The translations under genes and the position numbers were made by a program. From an uncultured Lachnospiraceae bacterium (GTDB lineage: Bacteria; Bacillota; Clostridia; Lachnospirales; Lachnospiraceae): a stretch of 7,366 bases of DNA. Under the pieces are notes generated by a model, which was not told the DNA's origin, did not search any database, and worked only from the letters and a program-made list of their open reading frames with translations. The stretch covers positions 1-7,366 of the forward strand of contig CANPZR010000123.1 in assembly GCA_947589175.1 (NCBI GenBank), read 5' to 3'. Each line of letters starts with the position of its first letter. Position 1 is the stretch's first letter. Positions 1 through 4,903 of this stretch are shown here, piece by piece.

Positions 1-764
1 TGTTCGTGCCGGATTTTAAGCATTTTTCCGTGCAGGGCATGTTGGCCGCCCTGGGGCAGATGTTCTACTCGCTGTCGTTAGCGATGGGAATTATGATTGC
101 CTACGGCTCTTATCTGCCGAAAAAAAGCGATCTGGAGAAAAATGTGAGCCGGATTGAGATTTTCGATACCGGCATCGCGCTTTTGGCGGCGCTGATGATT
201 ATTCCCGCCGTATTCGCCTTTTCCGGCGGAGACGAGAGCGCGCTCGGCAAGGGGCCGGGACTTATGTTCGTGACGCTGCCGAAGGTGTTTGAGCGAATGG
301 GAATGAGCACGATTATGGGCTCTCTGTTCTTTGTGCTGGTTCTGCTGGCGGCGCTCACCTCCTCCATCTCGATTATGGAGACGATTGTGGCGTCGCTGTG
401 CGACCGATTCGGCTGGAACCGACAGAAGACCACGGTCGGAGTGGGAATCGGCTCGTTCCTCGTGGGGATTCCGCCGATTCTCGGATACAGCGTCTGGTCG
501 GGAGTGACGATCGGCGGGCTGTCCATTCTTGACATGATGGATTTTATCACCAACTCCGTACTCATGCCTATTGTGGCGATTCTGACCTGTATTTTCGTGG
601 CCTATGTAATCGGAGTGGCGGTCATCCACGACGAGGTCAAGAGCTCTTCCGCCTTTAAGCGGCAGAAGCTGTTCGATGTGATGATAAAATACATCGCGCC
701 GGTGCTGATCGCGGCGATTCTGATTTCTTCGATATTAGACGCCCTCGGAATCATCAAAATGTGA
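1..764 (+). CDS. Sodium-dependent transporter, NSS/SNF family (3' part; start lies upstream)
   Basis: This is the C-terminal part of a Na+-coupled symporter of the neurotransmitter:sodium symporter family, which imports amino acids or related amines across the inner membrane. The frame is open at the window edge (first full codon at base 3, Phe), so the GTG at 6 is an internal Val, not a start. Counting that Val as residue 1, the unwound TM6 motif SLSLAMG lies at 22-28, the family signature GPGLMFVTLP at 83-92, and TM8 with the Na2-site motif ALTSSIS at 116-122. Three more hydrophobic segments follow (about 143-163, 180-205 and 225-248). The protein ends after what aligns as TM11, as in many 11-helix bacterial members that lack TM12. 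Tandem in-frame stops (TGA then TAG) close the gene. The residue matching the LeuT substrate-pocket Gly is Ala in SLSLA. The family call is secure; the substrate is unknown. Confidence 0.93.
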   Translation, partial: FVPDFKHFSVQGMLAALGQMFYSLSLAMGIMIAYGSYLPKKSDLEKNVSRIEIFDTGIALLAALMIIPAVFAFSGGDESALGKGPGLMFVTLPKVFERMGMSTIMGSLFFVLVLLAALTSSISIMETIVASLCDRFGWNRQKTTVGVGIGSFLVGIPPILGYSVWSGVTIGGLSILDMMDFITNSVLMPIVAILTCIFVAYVIGVAVIHDEVKSSSAFKRQKLFDVMIKYIAPVLIAAILISSILDALGIIKM

Positions 765-813
765 TAGTGCAGCCCGTCAGGAGTGGGGCCATCACTCATT
801 ATAAAAAATTTGT

Positions 814-870
814 CATATAAAACAGTACAAAACACTTGACAACAGTTTTGTACTGTTTTATACTGTTATA
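814..870. promoter_or_regulatory. Probable operator: 18-bp inverted repeat within a 10-bp repeat array
   Basis: The arms at 816-833 (TATAAAACAGTACAAAAC) and 845-862 (GTTTTGTACTGTTTTATA) are exact reverse complements separated by 11 nt, with the dyad axis at about 839, inside the -35 hexamer. The right side reads as consecutive 10-bp units GTTTTGTACT, GTTTTATACT and GTTATAAAGA; the left side mirrors the first exactly and the second with two mismatches (CATATAAAAC at 814-823). Ten base pairs is one helical turn, so the half-sites would face the same side of the DNA. Because it straddles the -35 and overlaps the -10 directly upstream of a GntR-family gene, autorepression by that regulator is the natural inference. 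No binding is demonstrated by the sequence alone. Confidence 0.75.
836..864 (+). promoter_or_regulatory. Sigma-A-type promoter of the GntR-ABC operon
   Basis: A perfect -35 (TTGACA, 836-841), a 17-nt spacer and a near-consensus -10 (TATACT, 859-864) predict a start of transcription near 870-872. This leaves a leader of about 60 nt before the GntR start codon. Both hexamers are embedded in the inverted-repeat array, so a bound repressor would block RNA polymerase. A promoter this close to consensus would be strong unless repressed. Confidence 0.85.
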
Positions 871-904
871 AAGAAACGGATAGAGCATGCAATCTGTTTA
901 CAGG

Positions 905-918
905 GCCGCGGACGCGGC
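905..918 (+). other. Small GC-rich hairpin in the GntR operon leader
   Basis: GCCGC (905-909) pairs with GCGGC (914-918) around a four-base loop GGAC, ending about 5 nt before the ribosome binding site AGGAG at 924-928. It would sit in the untranslated leader of the operon mRNA. It could affect translation or stability, or be a chance GC-rich palindrome; there is no further support. Confidence 0.3.
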
Positions 919-932
919 AGAATAGGAGAAAT

Positions 933-1319
933 ATGCACATTATAATCAATAATACGTCTATGGTGCCGATTTACGAGCAGATCATGGACCAGGTGAAAAA
1001 AGCAATTATGGAGGGAGACCTGACGGAAGGACAGGTGCTTCCCTCGGTGAGAAATTTATCAAAGGAACTGAAAATCAGCGCGCTGACGGTGAAAAAGGCC
1101 TACGACAATCTGGAGCAGGAGGGCTTTACCGTGACGGTTCACGGGAAGGGGACGTTTGTCGCGGAGACCTGTCAGGAGCAGCTGATGGAGGAGCGGAAAA
1201 AGGACGTGGAGCGCGCGCTGGAGCAGGCGGCCTCCAAGGGGCTCCGCAGCGGGTTGAGCGCGGAGGACGTCCGCAGTCTGTTTGAGATTATTATGGAGGA
1301 CATCTATGCTGAAAATTGA
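933..1319 (+). CDS. GntR-family transcriptional regulator, YtrA subfamily
   Basis: This is a small (128 aa) winged helix-turn-helix repressor of the YtrA subfamily of GntR proteins, which typically bind as dimers and control an adjacent ABC transporter. The opening MHIIINNTSMVPIYEQI is the usual YtrA N-terminus and supports the ATG at 933, which has AGGAG at 924-928 (4 nt spacing, somewhat short). The DNA-binding domain spans about 11-78, with the helix-turn-helix in LPSVRNLSKELKIS (36-49) and TVKKAYDNLEQEGF (52-65), and the wing GKGTFV (71-76). Only about 50 residues follow, mostly charged helices suited to dimerisation, with no large ligand domain. It is first in the operon, and its end overlaps the ATPase gene by 14 nt. 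It probably represses its own promoter through the repeats at 814-870. The inducer is unknown. Confidence 0.93.
   Translation: MHIIINNTSMVPIYEQIMDQVKKAIMEGDLTEGQVLPSVRNLSKELKISALTVKKAYDNLEQEGFTVTVHGKGTFVAETCQEQLMEERKKDVERALEQAASKGLRSGLSAEDVRSLFEIIMEDIYAEN
1295..1299 (+). promoter_or_regulatory. Ribosome binding site fixing the ATPase start
   Basis: GGAGG lies inside the end of the GntR gene, 6 nt before the ATG at 1306. It selects that codon over the upstream in-frame ATG at 1282, which would add eight non-homologous residues (MRLLWRTS) and has no comparable site. Confidence 0.8.
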
Positions 1320-2163
1320 AAATGTAAAAAAGGACTACGAGAGCTTTTCGCTGTCGGTATCCATGCATGTGGAGCGGGGCCGGATTACCGGGCTGATCGG
1401 CAGGAACGGGGCAGGGAAAAGCACGACCTTTAAGACGGCGCTGGGGTTAGTGCGCAAGGAGGGCGGCAGCGTGAAGGTCTTTGACAAGGATGTGGAGAGG
1501 CTGGAGAACAGCGACCGGGAGAAAATCGGCGTGGTGCTCGGCGACGCGGGATTCAGCAGCAGCCTGACCATCTGGGATATCCGGAAAATCATGAAAAAAT
1601 TGTACCCGGAGAATGTCTACGACGATGCCTGGTTTCAGGAAAAATGCGAGGAGCAGGACCTGCCGCAGAAGAAAAAAATAAAAGAATTTTCCACCGGCAT
1701 GAGAGCCAAATTAAAGGTTCTTCTCGCCATGAGCCACCAGGCGTCCCTGCTGATTCTCGACGAGCCGACGGCCGGGCTGGACGCGGTGGCGCGCAGCCAG
1801 ATTCTGGATCTTCTGCGAGATTACATGGGAGAGGACGACGCAAAGAGTATTTTGATCAGTTCCCATATATCCTCGGATCTGGAGAGCCTGTGCGATGATT
1901 TTTACCTCATAGACGAAGGGAAAATCCTTCTGCACGAGGAGACGGATGTGCTGCTCAGCGATTACGCCCTGCTAAAAGCGGATTCGGCGCAGTACGAAAC
2001 GCTGGACAGGCAATATATATTGAAGGCAAAAAAGGAAAGCTACGGGTACTGCTGTCTGACGAACCAGAAGCAGTTTTATCTGGAGAATTATCCGGAGGTG
2101 GCGGCGGAGAAGGGGAGTCTGGATTCTCTGCTTCTCATGATGATCGGGGGTGAAGCGGTATGA
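1306..2163 (+). CDS. ABC transporter ATP-binding protein (YtrB-like)
   Basis: This is the cytoplasmic ATPase subunit of an ABC-2-type exporter, 285 aa, expected to power the permease encoded next. Starting at MLKIENVKKDY, the Walker A motif GRNGAGKST is at 32-40, the signature loop at 129-133 (STGMR, a degenerate form of LSGGQ common in this branch), Walker B LLILDEP at 148-154, the D-loop GLD at 157-159 and the switch His at 187 (SSH). Where the Q-loop glutamine is usual, the sequence reads VVLGDAGF (76-83) with no Gln. About 80 residues after the core are a less conserved C-terminal extension. The start overlaps the GntR gene by 14 nt, and the stop overlaps the permease start as ATGA, so translation of all three genes is probably coupled. 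The substrate is unknown; by analogy with YtrA-controlled transporters it may serve envelope stress or peptide-antibiotic resistance. Confidence 0.94.
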   Translation: MLKIENVKKDYESFSLSVSMHVERGRITGLIGRNGAGKSTTFKTALGLVRKEGGSVKVFDKDVERLENSDREKIGVVLGDAGFSSSLTIWDIRKIMKKLYPENVYDDAWFQEKCEEQDLPQKKKIKEFSTGMRAKLKVLLAMSHQASLLILDEPTAGLDAVARSQILDLLRDYMGEDDAKSILISSHISSDLESLCDDFYLIDEGKILLHEETDVLLSDYALLKADSAQYETLDRQYILKAKKESYGYCCLTNQKQFYLENYPEVAAEKGSLDSLLLMMIGGEAV

Positions 2164-2795
2164 GGGGACTGTTGGTGAAGGATTTTCGGCTGGCATTAAA
2201 ACAGATGCGGTTTATTTTGGTTCTGCTCGTTTTTCTCGCCTTTATGGCCCCTGCGCTGGTGATAGACGAGGGCAGTGAGTTTGTTGTCTATTGGCTGACG
2301 TTTGTGTGTTCCTTTTTTGTAATCACGACAATCAGCTACGACGAGGCGGACAACAGCGTTTCCTTTTTGCTGACGCTGCCTGTGAGCAGGCGGCAGTACG
2401 CTCTTGAAAAATATGTATTTTTACTTGTCGCCTCTGGCGGCTCGTGGCTCATCGGCCTGTGCGCGGATGTGATTTCGGCACTGCGAAGTCCCGGATCAAT
2501 TGAAATGATGATGGAAATTGATTGGCTCGCCCTGCCATTTTGCTGGTCCTTTGTGGCGCTGACGATTCCGTTTATGCTGAAATTCGGAAGCGAGAGGGGA
2601 CGGCTCGCCATGCTTGCCGTTCTGGCAGTCCTTGCCAGTTTCGGGTATCTGCTGTCGCGGAATACGGATCTTTTTGGAATGTGGGATCACACGGATACAT
2701 TTACCATAGACGTCCATGTGACGGCGGCCGCCCTGTTTATTCTGGCAGTCAGCGCCCTGATCAGCGTGCGGATCATGGAAAAGAAGGATTTTTGA
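2160..2795 (+). CDS. ABC-2-type transporter permease
   Basis: This is a 211-aa integral membrane protein, the probable partner of the preceding ATPase. About six hydrophobic segments are visible, near 18-35, 41-58, 84-106, 122-140, 147-165 and 185-204. The cytoplasmic loop SYDEADNSVSFLLTLPVSR (59-77), followed by a Lys-Tyr pair, is typical of small ABC-2 permeases that follow YtrA-type regulators. The protein begins with a positively charged helix (RGLLVKDFRLALKQMR) and ends in MEKKDF. The start codon overlaps the ATPase stop (ATGA), with a purine-rich site GGGGGTGA at 2146-2153. With only one permease gene in the operon, a homodimer is expected. What it transports cannot be read from the sequence. 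Confidence 0.9.
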   Translation: MRGLLVKDFRLALKQMRFILVLLVFLAFMAPALVIDEGSEFVVYWLTFVCSFFVITTISYDEADNSVSFLLTLPVSRRQYALEKYVFLLVASGGSWLIGLCADVISALRSPGSIEMMMEIDWLALPFCWSFVALTIPFMLKFGSERGRLAMLAVLAVLASFGYLLSRNTDLFGMWDHTDTFTIDVHVTAAALFILAVSALISVRIMEKKDF

Positions 2796-2804
2796 AAAAA
2801 TTTT

Positions 2805-2821
2805 CCGAAAAAGATTTTCGG
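2805..2821 (+). terminator. Possible weak terminator after the ABC operon
   Basis: CCGAAAA (2805-2811) pairs perfectly with TTTTCGG (2815-2821) around a three-base loop, 10 nt after the permease stop. The following bases (CGTCTTGTTG) are only moderately T-rich, so termination may be partial. Confidence 0.4.
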
Positions 2822-2825
2822 CGTC

Positions 2826-2854
2826 TTGTTGAATGGAAGATTTCCTGTTATAAT
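2826..2854 (+). promoter_or_regulatory. Extended -10 promoter for the SCP2 gene
   Basis: A perfect -10 TATAAT (2849-2854) is preceded by TG at 2846-2847, forming an extended -10. A poor -35 (TTGTTG, 2826-2831) sits 17 nt upstream. Transcription would start near 2861, giving a leader of about 110 nt before the preferred SCP2 start. Confidence 0.7.
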
Positions 2855-2953
2855 AGGATATTAGAGCGAGGGGCTGCGCGTTTCATGTCTGCGTGAAGAA
2901 GCATGACCTTGCAATTCGCGGTATTATAGGGATGAAATATTAAAAACAGGAAT

Positions 2954-2960
2954 GGAGGAG
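2954..2960 (+). promoter_or_regulatory. Ribosome binding site bearing on the SCP2 start
   Basis: GGAGGAG lies 12 nt before the ATG at 2973 and immediately after the first bases of the ATG at 2952. It can only serve the downstream start. The spacing is longer than the usual 5-10 nt, so initiation may be modest. Confidence 0.5.
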
Positions 2961-2972
2961 ACAAAGGCGGCT

Positions 2973-3290
2973 ATGACTTTTTCGGAAAATTTTAACAAGG
3001 TGAGAGATTTGTTCAAAGACGCGGACGTCAGCGACGTGAAGGAGCATCTGGCGTACCAGTTCAACATTACCGGCGAGGGAGAGGGCATTTTCTATGTGGA
3101 GGTCAAGGACGGCGAGCTGCACATCGAGCCCTATGAGTACTATGACCGGGACGCTATTTTTATTTGCAAGGCGGACACGCTGTTTAAGATTATCGCCAAG
3201 AAGCTCGATCCGGTGGTGGCGTTTACCATCGGCAAGCTGAAGGTGGAAGGCAGCATCGAGCAGGCGCTGAAACTGAAAAACTTTTTATGA
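2973..3290 (+). CDS. SCP2 sterol-binding domain-containing protein
   Basis: This is a 105-aa stand-alone protein of the sterol carrier protein 2 fold, whose members enclose a hydrophobic tunnel that binds lipids or other apolar ligands. Features typical of the family are a helical start (MTFSENFNKVRDLFKDAD), strands around NITGEGEGIFYVEVKDG (31-47), then PYEYYDRDAIFICKADTL (53-70), and the C-terminal DPVVAFTIGKLKVEG (79-93), close to the SCP2 hallmark in which a product or ligand pocket is closed by a helix (IEQALKL). There is no signal peptide or membrane segment, so it should be cytoplasmic. An upstream in-frame ATG at 2952 would add seven residues but lacks a usable ribosome binding site; the start at 2973 also matches how such proteins usually begin. 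Its cellular role in Clostridia is not established, and its neighbours do not reveal it. Confidence 0.85.
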   Translation: MTFSENFNKVRDLFKDADVSDVKEHLAYQFNITGEGEGIFYVEVKDGELHIEPYEYYDRDAIFICKADTLFKIIAKKLDPVVAFTIGKLKVEGSIEQALKLKNFL

Positions 3291-3296
3291 GATTAC

Positions 3297-3331
3297 AGAT
3301 CCCCGGCGGACTTTGTTCCTCCGGGGATTTT
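3297..3331 (+). terminator. Rho-independent terminator after the SCP2 gene
   Basis: ATCCCCGG (3299-3306) pairs with CCGGGGAT (3321-3328). After one C-T mismatch the stem continues as GGA with TCC, closing a six-base loop, and A-T and G-T pairs extend it at the base. The T run TTTT (3328-3331) is short, so some read-through into the MATE gene is possible; I see no separate promoter in the 43 nt between this hairpin and that gene. Confidence 0.7.
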
Positions 3332-3374
3332 GGAATAGGAAAATGGGAATAGAGGAACGAGGAGGAAGCATATA

Positions 3375-4757
3375 ATGATCAGGGAGAGGTGGATCGGGGA
3401 CCGCGCCTTTTACCGGAAACTTTTGTGGCTGGCGGTTCCTATTATAGTTCAGAACGGCATCACGAATTTAGTGGGCTTTTTGGACAATATCATGGTGGGA
3501 CAGCTGGGGACGGAGCCCATGTCGGGAGTCGCCATTGTGAACCAACTGGTGTTCGTGTTCAATCTGTTAGTTTTTGGCGGATTTTCCGGCGCGGGCATTT
3601 TTGGCGCGCAGTTTTACGGGCACGGGGACATGAAGGGCGTGCGGGATACGTTCCGGTTCAAGCTGATTATGGGGATTATCATTATCGCGGCGGCGCTGAC
3701 GATTTTTCTCACGGCGGGCGGGAGCCTGATCCGGCTCTACCTCACTTCAGGGGAGAGCGGGAATCTGGAGGCCGCCTATACATATGGCAGGCAGTATCTG
3801 TCGGTGATTGTTCTGGAAATACTTCCCTTTACGCTGGTGCAGGTCTATGTCAGCACGCTGCGGGAGACGGGACAGACGATGGTCCCGATGGTGTCCGGAC
3901 TGGTGGCGGTGTTCGTCAACATGACCTTTAACTATATCCTGATATTCGGGAAATTCGGGGCGCCGGCGCTGGGAGTACGGGGAGCCGCGGCGGCGACGGT
4001 GCTCGCCCGCGTGGTGGAGTGCGCGATCGTGGTGGCGTGGACGCATCGGCACAGGGAGAAAAATGCCTTTATCATCGGCGCGTACAAGAGTCTCCGGCTG
4101 CCGGGGACGCTGGCGGCCGATATCATCAAAAAGGGCGCGCCGCTGCTCGTCAACGAGTTTCTGTGGTCCGCGGGAGTGGCGATGGCGAACCAGTGCTTTT
4201 CCGTGCGCGGCTTTTCCGTGGTGGCGGCGGTCAACATCGCGTCCACCATCGGAAACCTGTTCAATGTGATTTTTATTGCGATGGGCGACGCGGTGGCCAT
4301 CCTGGTGGGACAGCTTTTGGGGGCCAGCCAGTTCGAGCAGGCCAAGGACACGGCGAGGAAAGTCATCGTCTTTTCCGTATTTTGTACCATGATTACCAGC
4401 CTGATCATGCTCCTTGTGGCGCCATTTTTCCCACAGGCGTACAATACAAGCGGCGAGGTGCGCCATCTGGCGTCGCGGATGATTCAGATCACCGCCTGCC
4501 TGATGCCCCTTGAGGCGTTTCTCCACGCGGCCTATTTTACTATCCGGTCCGGGGGGAGGACGATTATCACGTTTTTCTTCGACAGCGCCTACTCCTGGTG
4601 CGTGGTCATACCGGTGCTGTACAGCGTGGTGCATTTTACAGCGCTGCCCATACTGCCCACCTATCTGGTCTATTTCCTGGTGATGGACGGCGTGAAATCG
4701 ATTGTCGGCTATATTTTGCTAAAGAAGGGAATCTGGATCCGGAACATCGTAGTGTGA
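3375..4757 (+). CDS. MATE-family efflux transporter
   Basis: This is a 460-aa inner-membrane antiporter of the multidrug and toxic compound extrusion family, which expels cationic drugs, dyes or metabolites in exchange for Na+ or H+. The length and about twelve hydrophobic segments in two homologous halves fit the family. Recognisable signatures are the TM1 region PIIVQNGITNLVGFLDNIMVGQLG (22-45) with Asp37, the motif P171 followed by N182 and N186, and GAPALGVRGAAAATV (195-209). A conserved Glu in the second half (NEFLWS, Glu261) lies where cation-binding acids occur in NorM-type proteins. The ATG at 3375 has GGAGG at 3361-3365, 9 nt away. The gene appears to stand alone between a terminator and a GC-rich hairpin. 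Substrate and coupling ion are unknown. Confidence 0.93.
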   Translation: MIRERWIGDRAFYRKLLWLAVPIIVQNGITNLVGFLDNIMVGQLGTEPMSGVAIVNQLVFVFNLLVFGGFSGAGIFGAQFYGHGDMKGVRDTFRFKLIMGIIIIAAALTIFLTAGGSLIRLYLTSGESGNLEAAYTYGRQYLSVIVLEILPFTLVQVYVSTLRETGQTMVPMVSGLVAVFVNMTFNYILIFGKFGAPALGVRGAAAATVLARVVECAIVVAWTHRHREKNAFIIGAYKSLRLPGTLAADIIKKGAPLLVNEFLWSAGVAMANQCFSVRGFSVVAAVNIASTIGNLFNVIFIAMGDAVAILVGQLLGASQFEQAKDTARKVIVFSVFCTMITSLIMLLVAPFFPQAYNTSGEVRHLASRMIQITACLMPLEAFLHAAYFTIRSGGRTIITFFFDSAYSWCVVIPVLYSVVHFTALPILPTYLVYFLVMDGVKSIVGYILLKKGIWIRNIVV

Positions 4758-4764
4758 ATCCCGG

Positions 4765-4791
4765 ACGCGCGGCGCGGAGAAATCCGCGCGT
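4765..4791 (+). terminator. GC-rich hairpin after the MATE gene, probable terminator
   Basis: Two stems compete. GCGCGGA (4772-4778) pairs with TCCGCGC (4783-4789) around a GAAA tetraloop, or ACGCGCGG (4765-4772) pairs with CCGCGCGT (4784-4791) around an 11-base loop. The hairpin begins 8 nt after the stop codon. No T tract follows (GTTGTGCATAATG), so it may be a weak or factor-assisted terminator or a 3'-end stabilising hairpin. Confidence 0.5.
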
Positions 4792-4834
4792 TGTGCATAA
4801 TGAATAGAAATTCTATGAATTTTCTGTGGAAAAC

Positions 4835-4862
4835 TTGTCATTTTTGTCGAGTGTGATATAAT
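4835..4862 (+). promoter_or_regulatory. Promoter of the rnf operon
   Basis: TTGTCA (4835-4840) matches the -35 consensus in five of six positions. A 16-nt spacer leads to a perfect -10 TATAAT (4857-4862), preceded by TG at 4854-4855 (extended -10). Transcription would start near 4869, about 35 nt before rnfC. I see no clear Rex-type operator (TTGTTAA...TTAACAA) here. Confidence 0.8.
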
Positions 4863-4890
4863 AAGAGGCAGTGATGAAAAAATCGTAAAA

Positions 4891-4895
4891 GGAGG
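4891..4895 (+). promoter_or_regulatory. Ribosome binding site fixing the TTG start of rnfC
   Basis: GGAGG within AAAGGAGGAAA is a near-perfect match to the 16S anti-Shine-Dalgarno and lies 8 nt before the TTG at 4904. No in-frame ATG or GTG occurs nearby upstream that could be used instead; the ATG at 4874 opens only MKKS then a stop at 4886. Confidence 0.8.
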
Positions 4896-4903
4896 AAATT
4901 TCA

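Noticed and set aside
78..629. 183-codon minus-strand frame within the NSS gene
   Set aside because: It has low-complexity, highly charged composition and mirrors the real NSS reading frame; no ribosome binding site or family resemblance.
761..795. Possible terminator hairpin just after the NSS gene (GTGAT with ATCAC, inner GCCC with GGGC)
   Set aside because: The two short stems are separated by a lopsided internal loop, and no T tract follows, so it is too weak to annotate.
1282..1305. Upstream ATG at 1282 as the start of the ABC ATPase
   Set aside because: It adds eight residues before the conserved MLKIENVKK start and lacks a ribosome binding site, whereas GGAGG is placed 6 nt before the ATG at 1306.
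3747..4634. 295-codon open frame on the minus strand inside the MATE gene
   Set aside because: Its translation is rich in His, Arg and Gln with no domain, hydrophobic pattern or start signal, and it lies wholly opposite a well-supported gene. It is a by-product of GC-rich third positions.
4874..4888. Tiny leader reading frame (MKKS, stop) before rnfC
   Set aside because: The predicted start of transcription is only a few bases upstream, so its GAGG would lie outside or at the very edge of the mRNA. Most likely chance.
4835..4903. A Rex (NADH-sensing) operator in the rnf promoter region
   Set aside because: Redox control of rnf would make sense, but no TTGTTAA...TTAACAA-like palindrome is present; the repeated TTGTC (4835-4839 and 4844-4848) is a short direct repeat only.
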